From Advenella mandrilli (GTDB lineage Bacteria; Pseudomonadota; Gammaproteobacteria; Burkholderiales; Burkholderiaceae_B): a stretch of 64,000 bases of DNA. The translations under genes and the position numbers were made by a program. This document shows, piece after piece, positions 1 to 9,251 of the stretch; the stretch's first letter is position 1; each line of letters opens with the position of its first letter. Where the stretch lies: NCBI RefSeq assembly GCF_016595155.1, contig NZ_JAENGP010000008.1:1-64000 (forward strand), read 5' to 3'. Below the pieces are notes generated by a model. The model was not told where the DNA came from. It worked only from the letters and a program-made list of their open reading frames with translations, and did not search any database.

Positions 1-111
1 TGACGACCATAGCAAGGTGGACCCACTCCTTCCCTTCCCGAACAGGACAGTGAAACGCCTTCGCGCCGATGATAGTGGATGGACATCCGTGAAAGTAGGT
101 CATCGTCAGGC
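1..111 (+). rRNA. rrf: 5S ribosomal RNA, 3' part (5' end outside window)
   Basis: The first 111 bases read as a 5S rRNA: the conserved run GACCATAGCAAGGTGG, then CCACTCCTTCCC, the loop with CCGAACAGGACAGTGAAACG, and a 3' end CATCGTCAGGC that would pair with a GCCTGACGA 5' end of which only TGACGA is inside the window. Only a few 5' bases are missing. It is the last gene of an rRNA operon entering from the left and is followed directly by a strong terminator. Confidence 0.95.
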
Positions 112-120
112 TCTTTATTC

Positions 121-158
121 AAAAAAACCCCTTCAGATATCTCTGAAGGGGTTTTTTA
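121..158 (+). terminator. Rho-independent terminator of the rRNA operon
   Basis: An inverted repeat AACCCCTTCAG (126-136) pairs with CTGAAGGGGTT (143-153) around a six-base loop. It is flanked by seven A on the left and six T on the right. It lies 10 bases after the 5S rRNA, where an rrn terminator is expected. The A/T flanks would let it work in both directions. Confidence 0.93.
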
Positions 159-319
159 TTGCCTGTCGCTTTTGGCGCTGTATCCATCAAGGCCATGCAA
201 CCATGATTGCCCACGTAATGGGTGGAATATCAAAAAAAGTAAAAAATAGCATGATCTTTTTTCGTATGCTTATCTATTGTTGTAAACTTCTTTGAATTTA
301 AAGTTAATGGGAGATTATT

Positions 320-1951
320 ATGGAAAGCATAGAGCTAGTATTTACCATACTCATTGCTATTCTTTTCAGTGGTTTAATTGGAAGGTTTTTGCCATGGGGA
401 CTCCCATTACCTCTGATACAAATTGCCTTGGGTTTTGTTATTTCAGGTGTTTTTGACGAAGGTATTCTATTAAATCCTGAAGTTTTCTTTTTGCTTTTAA
501 TTCCGCCCCTTTTGTTTCTTGATGGCTGGAGGATACCGAAGGATGAGTTAAGACGTGATAAGGCTGGTATTTTTCAACTTGCTTTTGGTTTGGTTATTAT
601 TACGGTATTCGGCTTGGGTTATATCATCCACTGGATGATTCCTTCGATGCCTTTAGCCGTTTCATTTGCGCTTGCGGCGATTGTTTCTCCTACCGATCCC
701 GTTGCCGTTCAAGGTATTACCAGACGCTTACCTGTACCCAGGCGTTTAATGTCCATCCTTGAAGGTGAAGCTCTCTTTAATGATGCCAGTGGTTTAGTAG
801 CTTTTCGAATGGCGGTTTTAGCTGCCATGACAGGCGTGTTTTCCCTTACGCAGGCGGTGACTTCATTTGTTTGGGTTGCTGTTGCCGGCATTACAGCCGG
901 TGTTGCGACCACCTGGTTACTTTCATTGATACACCAACGCATCAATCGTTATTTGGGAGAGGAGCAGGGTTCAGAAATTCTTTTAAGTTTGTTAACGCCT
1001 TTTGCTGCCTATGTAGTTGCCGAAGCCATTGGCGGTTCGGGAATCCTGTCAGCGGTAGCTGCAGGCTTAATGATGAGCTCCCTTGAGTTATCTGGTCGTA
1101 TTTCCCCTATGACGCGCATGCGGCGTACCGCCATGTGGGATCTTTTGCAGTTCACCTTGAATGGTTTTATGTTTATTTTATTGGGAGAGCAGCTTCCAAC
1201 CATTTTCAATGAGGCGATTGATCTGGTTAACCAAACTGGACACCATAACCCATGGTGGTTGCTGATTTACGCTGCAGTGATTTCCCTGGCCTTAACGGCT
1301 TTCCGCTTTATTTGGGTAACTATTTGCGTATACATACCACGTCTTATTTCACGTAATGGACGCCAATCAGGCATCCCAGCGTGGCGTTATATTTTTATTT
1401 TGTCTTTTGCCGGTGTTCGTGGTGCCGTCACATTGGCAGGCGTAATGACCCTTCCGTTTCTTTTACCCGATCAATCCGAATTCCCTGGTCGTGATATAGC
1501 CATTTTCCTGGCTGCCGCTGTGATTATTATTTCCCTTATTGCAGCCAGTATTGTTTTACCTCTATTACTGAAAGGCGTTGCACCCAGCCAGGAATTTCAT
1601 ATTAGCTATACCAATCAACGGAAAATGGCCATCCAGACTGCCTATGAACAAGCAGCCGATCATTTAAAATCGCTCATTGATGAGCTTGATAAAAATGATC
1701 ATTTGGATAAGCAGTTTTATGATGAAGTTAAAACCAGACTGCTTGCTGAGTTCGTAAATGGTTTTCGGCTTGAAGATGAAGAGAAAAATCTTGAATATGA
1801 TAAATACCTGGCGGAACGTGCTTTACGTTTGGCATTGATTGATCAGGCCCGTAGCAGTATTTTTCAATTAGCCAGAAAAAAGATAATTTCTGATGAGTTA
1901 GCCAGAGAGTTGGTTGAAAGGCTTGATTTTGATCACATCCGTTTTACTTGA
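320..1951 (+). CDS. Sodium/proton antiporter, CPA1 (NhaP/NHE-like) family
   Basis: A 543-residue inner-membrane antiporter expected to exchange Na+ (or K+) for protons in pH and salt homeostasis. About the first 425 residues form roughly 12 hydrophobic segments. The CPA1 signature SPTDPVAV lies at residues 123-130, and the ion-binding Asn-Asp pair sits in FNDASG at 153-158. Residues from about 430 onward form a charged cytosolic tail rich in Glu, Asp and Lys. The start is set by GGGAG at 309-313, seven bases before the ATG. It stands alone between the rRNA terminator and its own terminator at 2029-2082. The family call is firm; cation specificity cannot be read from sequence. Confidence 0.9.
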   Translation: MESIELVFTILIAILFSGLIGRFLPWGLPLPLIQIALGFVISGVFDEGILLNPEVFFLLLIPPLLFLDGWRIPKDELRRDKAGIFQLAFGLVIITVFGLGYIIHWMIPSMPLAVSFALAAIVSPTDPVAVQGITRRLPVPRRLMSILEGEALFNDASGLVAFRMAVLAAMTGVFSLTQAVTSFVWVAVAGITAGVATTWLLSLIHQRINRYLGEEQGSEILLSLLTPFAAYVVAEAIGGSGILSAVAAGLMMSSLELSGRISPMTRMRRTAMWDLLQFTLNGFMFILLGEQLPTIFNEAIDLVNQTGHHNPWWLLIYAAVISLALTAFRFIWVTICVYIPRLISRNGRQSGIPAWRYIFILSFAGVRGAVTLAGVMTLPFLLPDQSEFPGRDIAIFLAAAVIIISLIAASIVLPLLLKGVAPSQEFHISYTNQRKMAIQTAYEQAADHLKSLIDELDKNDHLDKQFYDEVKTRLLAEFVNGFRLEDEEKNLEYDKYLAERALRLALIDQARSSIFQLARKKIISDELARELVERLDFDHIRFT

Positions 1952-2028
1952 TGAGTTGATGGATGAAAGGGGTGATTAACACCTGATAAAACAGGACAAA
2001 GAAATAAGGTTTTAATAAATAATTAACC

Positions 2029-2082
2029 GCAGCATGTGAATCAGGCTTTAATATTATCTGGTTTACATGCTGCGTTTTTTTC
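2029..2082 (+). terminator. Probable rho-independent terminator after the antiporter gene
   Basis: CGCAGCATGT at 2029-2038 pairs with ACATGCTGCG near 2065-2074, extended by imperfect pairing of GAATCAG with CTGGTTT. A run of seven or eight T follows. It lies about 80 bases after the antiporter stop codon. Confidence 0.8.
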
Positions 2083-2179
2083 CTAATCCTGCCTGTTTGT
2101 TAACGGATGGATAAATGACGGTATTTTAATACAGTGTCTGGTTAGTGACATAACAAAAATGAAGACGCTTGAAAAAATA

Positions 2180-2377
2180 TCAAAGCTCGCGTGAGCCAAG
2201 TGCATCTTTTATTTTTTGGTCAGTCTTGTATTGGCTGAGGGCATATACCGCCCAGATAGTGGCGGGTATCCAGCCAAGAATGGTAATTTGCAGGATTAGG
2301 CAGATAATGCCGGCAATAGGGCGACCGATGGTGAAAAAGGTCAACCAGGGCAAGAGTAAAGCAATAATTAAACGCAT
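2180..2377 (-). CDS. Pmp3/YqaE family small membrane protein
   Basis: A 65-residue protein with two hydrophobic segments (about residues 1-17 and 21-49) and a short charged tail. The pattern of a proline-bearing first helix, then ITILGWIPATIWAVYAL, matches the Pmp3/YqaE (UPF0057) family. Members are stress-induced hydrophobic peptides linked in yeast and plants to membrane potential and salt tolerance; the bacterial role is poorly defined. The ATG is preceded by AAGGAAATAA, a good ribosome site. It sits on the opposite strand to the antiporter, so the two are not co-transcribed, although both may relate to ion stress (inference). Confidence 0.8.
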   Translation of the reverse strand: MRLIIALLLPWLTFFTIGRPIAGIICLILQITILGWIPATIWAVYALSQYKTDQKIKDALGSREL

Positions 2378-2646
2378 TTATTTCCTTCGGATAATCCTTG
2401 CCAGGCAAGTTGTTAGTACTGGGCATTCAACCTGAAAATCAGGAAGAATGTAATAATAACTAAGGGTGGAAATAAACGCAAACCTGTCTTGCTTCAAATC
2501 ATTTCGTGGTGTTTCATGGTTAAAGCAGCTTATAGATTGTTTCATTGTTGGGTACTTTTGAAAATTAGAAAACTTCAGCTTGACGTAGGTTCTTGATATA
2601 GCTAAATTTGAAATTATTTCAAATTAAAACTCAATGTGGAGCAGTC

Positions 2647-3666
2647 ATGAAATATCGGAATCTTGGCAAAAGTGGTTTAAAAGTATCCCCACTGGTATTG
2701 GGAACCATGATGTTTGGTGGACAAACCAGAGAAGCGGAATCACATCGGATTATTGCCGATGCCAAAGACCGGGGTATCAATTTCATTGATACGGCCGATG
2801 TTTATAATGATGGGGAATCTGAAGCCGTGGTTGGGCGGGCTATTGCCAGTAACCGCGATGACTGGGTTTTGGCTACCAAACTGGGAAATGCGTTTGGCGA
2901 AGGCATTAACCAGCGCGGCATTTCACGCAAATGGATTTTCCAGGCAGTTGAGGCCAGCCTGAAACGCTTGGGAACCGATTATCTAGATATTTTGTATTTG
3001 CACCGGGAAATACCCGATGCGCCATTGGATGAAGCCATCCGGGCCATTGCTGATCTGATCAGGCAAGGGAAAATTCGTTATTTTGGGGTGTCCAATTTCA
3101 GGGGATGGCGTATTGCCGAAACCGTCAGACTGGCCGATCAGGCAGGTATTGATCGGCCAGTGGCCAGTCAGCCTTTGTACAATCTAGTCTCCCGTGTAGC
3201 CGAAATTGAGCAGTTGCCTGCGGCTGCCCATTACGGTATTGGTGTTGTGTCATACAGTCCCTTGGCCCGTGGTGTTTTAACGGGTAAATATGACCCGGAC
3301 ATCGCTCCGCCGCCCGATTCCCGTGCAGGCCGCAATGATCGTCGTATCATGCAAACGGAATGGCGACGGGAATCATTGCTGGTTGCGCAGCGTATCAGGC
3401 AGCATGCTGAATCAAAAGGCATTTCAGCCGCTGATTTTTCCCTGGCATGGGTACTGAACAATCAACTGGTCAGTTCCGTTATTGTGGGGCCCCGTACGTT
3501 TGAGCAGTGGCAGGCGTATCAATGTGCTCTTGATTATCAACTGACCACCGACGATGAGGCGTTGGTCGATGAGTTGGTGGTAACGGGGCATTGCTCTACA
3601 CCCGGGTATAATGATCCTGGTCACCCAGTTATAGGCAGGGTGCCTTATTCTGCTTGCCTGAAATAA
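2647..3666 (+). CDS. Aldo/keto reductase
   Basis: A 339-residue NADPH-dependent oxidoreductase of the aldo/keto reductase superfamily, expected to be cytosolic and to act on aldehydes or ketones. The catalytic tetrad is visible: Asp48 and Tyr53 in FIDTADVY, Lys78 in LATKLGN, His119 in LYLHRE. YSPLARGVLTGKY and the C-terminal VIVGPRTFEQ cofactor loop are also typical. The start at 2647 is preferred over an in-frame ATG at 2608 because TGGAG lies just upstream and the protein then begins with the usual MKYRNLGKSGLKVS. It resembles the YajO/general-stress branch; the substrate is unknown. It ends three bases before the next gene. Confidence 0.92.
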   Translation: MKYRNLGKSGLKVSPLVLGTMMFGGQTREAESHRIIADAKDRGINFIDTADVYNDGESEAVVGRAIASNRDDWVLATKLGNAFGEGINQRGISRKWIFQAVEASLKRLGTDYLDILYLHREIPDAPLDEAIRAIADLIRQGKIRYFGVSNFRGWRIAETVRLADQAGIDRPVASQPLYNLVSRVAEIEQLPAAAHYGIGVVSYSPLARGVLTGKYDPDIAPPPDSRAGRNDRRIMQTEWRRESLLVAQRIRQHAESKGISAADFSLAWVLNNQLVSSVIVGPRTFEQWQAYQCALDYQLTTDDEALVDELVVTGHCSTPGYNDPGHPVIGRVPYSACLK

Positions 3667-3669
3667 TCA

Positions 3670-4746
3670 ATGACGTTTCCAATGACTTTTACTTATGAAA
3701 AACCCTTTGCCTTCGTGGATGTTGAAACAACGGGGGGAGTGATCGGGCAAGACCGGCTGACTGAAATTGCCATTATCCGTTTTGATGGCAATAAGGTCTC
3801 CACTTACCAGACCCTGATCAATCCGACCTGTCACATTTCCAGTTTTATTCAAAACCTGACAGGTATTAGTAACGGTATGGTGGCAAAAGCACCGCTTTTT
3901 TCTGACGTGGCTGGGCAAATTTGTGAGTTGCTTGAAGGTCATGTTTTTGTTGCACACAATGTGCGGTTTGATTACAGTTTCATCAAAAGTGAATTTAAGC
4001 GAGTCGGTATTGATTTCAAAACGCCCAAATTGTGCACGGTTAAGCTGTCCCGCAGGCTATATCCTGCTTATGAACGGCATGGGCTAGATTACCTGGTTCA
4101 GCGACACCAGCTTCAAATCACGCAGCGGCACAGGGCGTATGGCGATGCCCATGTATTATTACAATTCTGGCAATTGGTTAACCAACAGTTTGATGGTGCT
4201 TATTTGCAACAAGCTGTTCAAGAACTGATGACTATTCCTCATCTGCCTGAGCATATTGATCCGGAAGAAATTGAATCCATCCCTAATCGGCTTGGTGTTT
4301 ACTTGCTTTATGGCGATAATGACAGGCTTCTTTTTGTTGGCAAAGGTAATAAGCTTCGCCAGCGAGTGCTGTCTTTTTTTGCCAAAGACCGGGCCTTGCC
4401 GGCTGGAAAGTCATTTTCTGATCGTGTGATGCGGGTGGACTATATTGAATGTGCCGGAGAGCTGGATGCTTTGCTGACTGAAGAAAGATTGATTGAGCAA
4501 TATAAACCAGAGAAAAACAAATCACCAAGGCGCAGAAGAACAGGTGAACTTGAGCAATGGCCGTTCAGGGACTATGCCGTTTTACCTGAAAATAATCTGA
4601 AACATGTGTTTTGGCATTGGCAGTATCTGGGTACGGCCCATGACACAGAAGAGCTTGCTCAAACACTATCGCGGGAAAAACATGACTTTTCCCATGAAAT
4701 ATATAAGATTCTGGTGCGGAATATGTCCCGTTTGGTAGCGCTGTGA
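3670..4746 (+). CDS. DEDDh 3'-5' exonuclease fused to a GIY-YIG nuclease domain
   Basis: A 358-residue two-domain protein. Residues about 10-180 form a DnaQ-like exonuclease with DVET (Asp17, Glu19), Asp101 in NVRFDYSF, and His154 with Asp159 in HRAYGD. Residues about 203-295 form a UvrC-type GIY-YIG domain (LGVYLLY ... LLFVGKGNKLRQRV) with a Glu in LTEERLIEQYKP. This arrangement is known in proteobacterial epsilon-like/Cho-type proteins and suggests a role in DNA repair. The remaining roughly 60 residues are shorter than the long C-terminal part I recall in relatives. It starts three bases after the aldo/keto reductase with no clear ribosome site of its own; an internal ATG at 3682 is an alternative start. 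Confidence 0.87.
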   Translation: MTFPMTFTYEKPFAFVDVETTGGVIGQDRLTEIAIIRFDGNKVSTYQTLINPTCHISSFIQNLTGISNGMVAKAPLFSDVAGQICELLEGHVFVAHNVRFDYSFIKSEFKRVGIDFKTPKLCTVKLSRRLYPAYERHGLDYLVQRHQLQITQRHRAYGDAHVLLQFWQLVNQQFDGAYLQQAVQELMTIPHLPEHIDPEEIESIPNRLGVYLLYGDNDRLLFVGKGNKLRQRVLSFFAKDRALPAGKSFSDRVMRVDYIECAGELDALLTEERLIEQYKPEKNKSPRRRRTGELEQWPFRDYAVLPENNLKHVFWHWQYLGTAHDTEELAQTLSREKHDFSHEIYKILVRNMSRLVAL

Positions 4747-4860
4747 ACAATCGGGATTCATATAAAATAATTGCCCATTTGCCCGGATGAAGGTCACAGG
4801 TCAATGGGCATGAGTGATTAAAACGCAGACTTTGGTGCTGATGAAATCTGGCTTGAGTGA

Positions 4861-5847
4861 TCAGTATTGATAGAGCCCACGTGTTTTTGCCTGTAATCGG
4901 CTGATGCCTAGCAATGACTCAGTCCAGGGGATAGAGACTTCCAGCTGGTGAGCTATTTCGGCCACCGATGTTACCAAGGCATCCAGTTCAAGGGGTTTCC
5001 CCGCTTCAGCATCTTGCAACATGGAAGTCTTGAACGATCCAAGCTTATAGGTAACCTGGTGCCTTTGTTCAGGATAAGCTTCTATTGGCAAGCCAATTCT
5101 CGCTCCTACTGTGGCCGCTTCCTGCATGATCCGGGACATGAAATCGCGTACATAACGGTCTTCCAGGATGTGATCGCTTTTTGCACCCGTGATGGCCGAA
5201 ACAGGATTCATGGTCATGTTTCCCCATAGCTTGAACCATATATCTTTTTGGATGCATGACGTGTTTTCCACTTCAAATCCGGCCTTTTCCAGTATTGCGC
5301 AAAGCTGCTTCAGTCTTGGGGTTTGTGTGCCGTTGGGCTCTCCGATGATCAAGTGGTTGCCTGCGATATGTTTAACCGATCCTGAGGCGGGCGTGGTGGC
5401 GGAAAGGTGTGTGACACAACCGATGACCTGATTGGCCGGGATGTGTTTGGAAATGGTTTCCTGTGGGTCAACCGAGTCCAGTTTCAGATGGCCGCTTTCA
5501 TGTTCAAGCCCATGAAAGAACCACCACGGAATCCCGTTCATGGCAGACAGAATGGTGGTGTCAGGTCCTATTAGTGGTGCAATATTTGTGGCGATGTCCT
5601 GTAATCCGGTGGTTTTTACTGCGATAATGACGATGTCCTGTACACCCAGTTCTGCAGGAGACTGGCTTGCCTTAATCGGGTAGCTTTGCACCGTCTCGCT
5701 GCCCGCTGGATAGAACTGAAGTCCGTTTTTTTGTAATGATTCAAGTGTTGCGCCACGTGCTACAGCACTGACGTCATAACCGGCCTGTACTAGCCGTGCC
5801 GCCATTAAACCACCTATTGCACCGATTCCATAAATACAGATTTTCAT
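4861..5847 (-). CDS. 2-dehydropantoate 2-reductase family (PanE/ApbA-like) oxidoreductase
   Basis: A 328-residue NAD(P)-dependent reductase. The N-terminus carries the Rossmann motif GIGAIGGLMAARL (residues about 6-18), followed by the conserved IVIAVKTTGLQD and ILSAMNGIPWW stretches. The C-terminal half has the ketopantoate-reductase helical domain with WFKLWGNMTMNPVSAITGA. The biosynthetic enzyme reduces 2-dehydropantoate to pantoate. Here the gene is the last of an eight-gene catabolic operon, so it more likely handles a related 2-oxo or 2-hydroxy acid of that pathway (inference). It follows the class II aldolase gene by 21 bases. Confidence 0.82.
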   Translation of the reverse strand: MKICIYGIGAIGGLMAARLVQAGYDVSAVARGATLESLQKNGLQFYPAGSETVQSYPIKASQSPAELGVQDIVIIAVKTTGLQDIATNIAPLIGPDTTILSAMNGIPWWFFHGLEHESGHLKLDSVDPQETISKHIPANQVIGCVTHLSATTPASGSVKHIAGNHLIIGEPNGTQTPRLKQLCAILEKAGFEVENTSCIQKDIWFKLWGNMTMNPVSAITGAKSDHILEDRYVRDFMSRIMQEAATVGARIGLPIEAYPEQRHQVTYKLGSFKTSMLQDAEAGKPLELDALVTSVAEIAHQLEVSIPWTESLLGISRLQAKTRGLYQY

Positions 5848-5868
5848 AGATAAATTCCTTTAAGGTCG

Positions 5869-6639
5869 TTAGTTTTTATAGTTGGTGTCAATGGTATCGA
5901 CTTGGCGTCTTAACGCTTCAAAAACATCGCGACCAGCACCATAGCGAGGATCAAATTGCAGGGCGTCAATACTGGATTGGATTTGTATTTCTTCAGGGAT
6001 GGGGGTAGTTGGGCCAAGTGCCGCGCCAGCCACCTGGATTTCGCAGGCACGCTGTAAGGTCCACAGGTAGGCAAAGGCCTCGGGAATGGTGCTTCCCCAT
6101 GACAGCAAGCCGTGATTTTTCAGGATCACGGCCTGCCGGTTGCCGATGGAACGCTGTACCCTTGGTTGCTCATCGGCATGGATGGTTATGCCTTCAAAAT
6201 CATGGTAGGCAACGCGATTATGCAATTGGGCAGCATAAAAATTATCTCGCGACAATCCCGCAGCCGAGCAGGCAACGGCGCAGCCAGCTGTGGTGTGGGT
6301 ATGCATGACACAGTGGGCGTTTTCAATACCGCTGTGAATGGCAGCGTGCAGGATGAAACCGGCTGGATTGGCTTTCCATTTGGAGGCGCCGATAACATTG
6401 CCATCAAGATCTATCTTGACCAGATTGCTTGCGGTCACTTCGGTGTAGTGCAGGCCAAACGGGTTGATCAGGAAATGCTTTTCCGGGCCTGGAATGCGAA
6501 CGGTAATATGATTGTAGATCAGTTCTGTCCAGCCCAGCATCGCAAAAATCCGGTAGCAGGCAGCCAACTCGGCCCGCAGGGCCTGTTCGGTTTCAGTGAT
6601 GTTTTCTTCAAGTGTAATGGAATCAGCCAGTGTATTCAT
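5869..6639 (-). CDS. Class II aldolase/adducin family protein
   Basis: A 256-residue protein of the class II aldolase/adducin fold, a zinc-dependent family that cleaves or epimerises hydroxy-acid or sugar-phosphate substrates. Visible motifs are HITVRIPG near the N-terminus, the metal-binding HTHT after AHCVMH, and a further histidine in ILKNHGLLSWG. The start at 6639 is chosen because AAAGAGACGA lies just upstream; an earlier in-frame ATG at 6678 has no ribosome site. It lies between the MmgE/PrpD gene and the PanE-like gene in the same operon and probably takes part in the same degradation route. The exact substrate is unknown. Confidence 0.82.
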   Translation of the reverse strand: MNTLADSITLEENITETEQALRAELAACYRIFAMLGWTELIYNHITVRIPGPEKHFLINPFGLHYTEVTASNLVKIDLDGNVIGASKWKANPAGFILHAAIHSGIENAHCVMHTHTTAGCAVACSAAGLSRDNFYAAQLHNRVAYHDFEGITIHADEQPRVQRSIGNRQAVILKNHGLLSWGSTIPEAFAYLWTLQRACEIQVAGAALGPTTPIPEEIQIQSSIDALQFDPRYGAGRDVFEALRRQVDTIDTNYKN

Positions 6640-6691
6640 TGTCGTCTCTTTTATCTGTGTTGTGGTGGTCAATGACATGGTTTTAGTTGCA

Positions 6692-8026
6692 TCATATTGC
6701 CATTGCAGTGAAATGGTTGTTTAACTTTGCAATTAATGCCATTGTGCTTTCCCGTTCGGCCGGTTTGACACAGGACAGGATTTTAGCTTCCAATTGTGCC
6801 GGTGCAAGCGGAAAATGGGCATGACCCAATGCAAAACGGATCGGGCCACTTTCAAGGCGGGTGTTATCCTTGAGAGTAATGGTAACGTCATCGTGAAGGG
6901 CAAAGCTGGGTTCAAGCGGGCAGGCTTCATTATTGATTGAAACCTTAACTTTTTCTATCAATGTCCGGATGGCTGGGTTGGTAATGTCATCTTCAGTCAT
7001 TTTTTGCAGGCTTACTTCACCATAAACCAGCGCCGAGGCACAGGCAAAAGGCATGCTGAATTTCGCCTGAAGAGGCGTGCCTGGGTGCTGGTATTTAAGC
7101 ACTCTGGCATTGGTTTCACTGACGGTTGCCGTAATGGTTTGTATGTGTTCAATGGGAATATTATGCTGTTGCCTTAATTGCAATACACCGTCAATCACAC
7201 GGTGTGAAGCATAGCAGACTGGATATTTTTTGATACTTGGTTTAACCGTGTTGATGCTTAATGCCTGCTGCTTTTCGAAAGGTCGTTCGCGATCCGGCGC
7301 ATGCCGGTCTGAAAAAGCAGTCAGGAAACCGGTTGATCCTTCCAGAGCATCGGCTGAAGCCGTTACACCCATGGCGGCCATTTCAACAGCCCCGTAAGCA
7401 TATTCGATCGCCCAACCCGCATGCAGGGGTTTGCACATCGAACCAAAATTGGCGACCAATCCAGAGGCGCGGCTGGCAGCTATGCCCAGTGCATGGGTGG
7501 TTTTTTCACTATCAATTTGACGCGCCGCGCAAAGAGCGGCGGTGGCACCCATCGTACCCAGCACTGCGGTGGGATGCCATCCTTTTTCATGCAAAGGGTC
7601 GGGTATCCGGTTAAGCAAATCCGCCCAAATCTCATAACCTTTCAAGTAGGCACTGACCAGTGCCTGCCCGGCTAAACCGTTGCGATCTGACTCGGCAAGC
7701 AGAACGGGAACCAGCACAACACTGGGGTGTCCGGCCAGGGCAACATCATCAAAATCCAATGCATGGCCTGAAACAGCGTTAAGCATGGCGGCAACCATCG
7801 CCGTATGTTTTTGCCCCGAAAAGAATACATCTGCTTCTTGCATATTCAAGTAACGCCTGTTTGCCCAGGTTGCAAACAGGCGGGTTACTTCCTCATCACG
7901 ACCGGAAAGAATGCAGCCGGCCGTGTCAAGAAAGGCCAGTTGCACAGTTTGGCAAACCTCGGGGGTGATTTGCCCTGAAATATCACTGGTGATGAAGTCG
8001 GCCATTTGCCGTGACAGTGTTTTCAT
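6692..8026 (-). CDS. MmgE/PrpD family protein
   Basis: A 444-residue member of the MmgE/PrpD family, which includes 2-methylcitrate dehydratase, cis-aconitate decarboxylase and iminodisuccinate epimerase. GHALDFDDVALAGHPSVVLVP, the family's N-terminal helical hallmark, and KKYPVCYASHRVIDGVLQL are visible. An ATG 99 bases further upstream exists, but it overlaps the preceding acyl-CoA dehydrogenase gene. The start at 8026 has GGAGACCTA before it and leaves an eight-base gap. In this operon it could dehydrate or isomerise a tricarboxylic or branched dicarboxylic acid, but family membership alone does not set the reaction. Confidence 0.87.
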   Translation of the reverse strand: MKTLSRQMADFITSDISGQITPEVCQTVQLAFLDTAGCILSGRDEEVTRLFATWANRRYLNMQEADVFFSGQKHTAMVAAMLNAVSGHALDFDDVALAGHPSVVLVPVLLAESDRNGLAGQALVSAYLKGYEIWADLLNRIPDPLHEKGWHPTAVLGTMGATAALCAARQIDSEKTTHALGIAASRASGLVANFGSMCKPLHAGWAIEYAYGAVEMAAMGVTASADALEGSTGFLTAFSDRHAPDRERPFEKQQALSINTVKPSIKKYPVCYASHRVIDGVLQLRQQHNIPIEHIQTITATVSETNARVLKYQHPGTPLQAKFSMPFACASALVYGEVSLQKMTEDDITNPAIRTLIEKVKVSINNEACPLEPSFALHDDVTITLKDNTRLESGPIRFALGHAHFPLAPAQLEAKILSCVKPAERESTMALIAKLNNHFTAMAI

Positions 8027-8034
8027 TAGGTCTC

Positions 8035-9228
8035 CTAGAATGAACGTGGCATGCCAAGAACGTGCTGTCCGATGAAGGAAAGAATCAGGTTGGAAGAAAT
8101 GGGAGCAATTTGCATGACCCGGCATTCACGCCATTTACGCTCCACATCATATTCAGCGGCATAGCCAAATCCACCATGCGTTTGCATGCAGGCTTCGGCA
8201 GCATGCCAGGCCGCTTCGGACGCCAGCAGTTTGGCTATGTTGGCGGCCTCGCCACAATCCAGGCCGGCCGCAAAAATGGCCGTCGCTTTACGTACCATCA
8301 TATCGGCTGCTTCCGTTTCGGCATAGGCACGGGCGATAGGGAATTGAATGCCCTGATTTTGACCAATCGGACGACCGAATACTACACGCTCATTACCATA
8401 GACGGCAGCTGTCTTGGTAAACCATTTCGCATCGCCAATCGCTTCCGATGCACACAGAATGCGTTCTGCATTCATGCCGTCAAGAATATAACGGAATCCC
8501 TTGCCTTCTTCACCAACCAGACTGGAGGCAGGAACCACCAGGTTTTCAATAAACACTTCGGTTGTATTATGGTTGATCATGGCGCGAATAGGCTGGATTT
8601 CCACCCCATTGCCACGGGCTTCACGCAAATCTACCAGGAACACAGAAATACCATCAGTTTTTTTCTTGACCTGGTCGGCAGGCGTGGTTCGGGCCAGTAA
8701 TAGCATAAGGTCGGAATAACGGGCACGTGAGGTCCATACTTTCTGGCCGTTGATAATATAGTTGTCACCATCACGCACGGCCCGGGTCTTGATTTGGGTG
8801 GTGTCTGAGCCGGTGGTGGGTTCCGTAATACCAAAGGCCTGCAGGCGCAGTTTGCCACTGGCGATATCGGGCAGGTATTTTCTTTTTTGCTCTTCGCTGC
8901 CGTGACGCAAAAGCGTACCCATGATATACATTTGTGCGTGGCAGGCACCTGCATTGCAGCCGGCCGCATGAATTTCTTCCAGAATAACCGATGCTGCACG
9001 CAGGGGCAGGCCACTGCCACCATATTCTTCGGGAATCAGAGCGCCCAGATAACCGGCTTCGGTCAGGGCATTAACAAACTCGGAAGGGTAGCCTTGCTGT
9101 TCATCCAGGTTTCTCCAGTATGAGCCGGGGAAATTCTCGCAAATGCGGCGAACGCTTTCCCTGATGTCTTCATAGTCGTTACCCAATTCAATGGAAACGG
9201 GGAGGGTTTGTGTGCTTAATGTATCCAT
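8035..9228 (-). CDS. Acyl-CoA dehydrogenase family protein
   Basis: A 397-residue FAD-dependent acyl-CoA dehydrogenase. Conserved elements include ALIPEEYGGSGLP, the FAD/substrate stretch FGITEPTTGSDTTQIKT, INGQKVWTSRA, and the C-terminal MQTHGGFGYAAEYDVERKWR. It would introduce a double bond alpha-beta to the CoA thioester and pass electrons to ETF. It lies between the HMG-CoA-lyase-like gene (23-base gap) and the MmgE/PrpD gene (eight-base gap). With the CoA-transferase and hydratase upstream, it would supply the oxidation step of a CoA-linked carboxylic acid pathway (inference). Confidence 0.92.
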   Translation of the reverse strand: MDTLSTQTLPVSIELGNDYEDIRESVRRICENFPGSYWRNLDEQQGYPSEFVNALTEAGYLGALIPEEYGGSGLPLRAASVILEEIHAAGCNAGACHAQMYIMGTLLRHGSEEQKRKYLPDIASGKLRLQAFGITEPTTGSDTTQIKTRAVRDGDNYIINGQKVWTSRARYSDLMLLLARTTPADQVKKKTDGISVFLVDLREARGNGVEIQPIRAMINHNTTEVFIENLVVPASSLVGEEGKGFRYILDGMNAERILCASEAIGDAKWFTKTAAVYGNERVVFGRPIGQNQGIQFPIARAYAETEAADMMVRKATAIFAAGLDCGEAANIAKLLASEAAWHAAEACMQTHGGFGYAAEYDVERKWRECRVMQIAPISSNLILSFIGQHVLGMPRSF

Positions 9229-9251
9229 GGTTTTTTTCCTGATCTCAATAA

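Noticed and set aside
17-295. Open frame of 92 codons over the first 300 bases
   Set aside because: It runs through the 5S rRNA and its terminator and has no ribosome site; it is not a gene.
4772-4810. Hairpin TGCCCATT / AATGGGCA between two convergent genes
   Set aside because: The loop is long (23 bases) and there is no T-run on either side, so a terminator is not supported.
6112-6675. Plus-strand frame of 187 codons opposite the class II aldolase gene
   Set aside because: The minus-strand frame encodes a clear family protein; the plus frame has no recognisable motifs.
8062-8700. Plus-strand frame of 212 codons opposite the acyl-CoA dehydrogenase gene
   Set aside because: Antisense shadow of a conserved enzyme with no ribosome site and odd composition.
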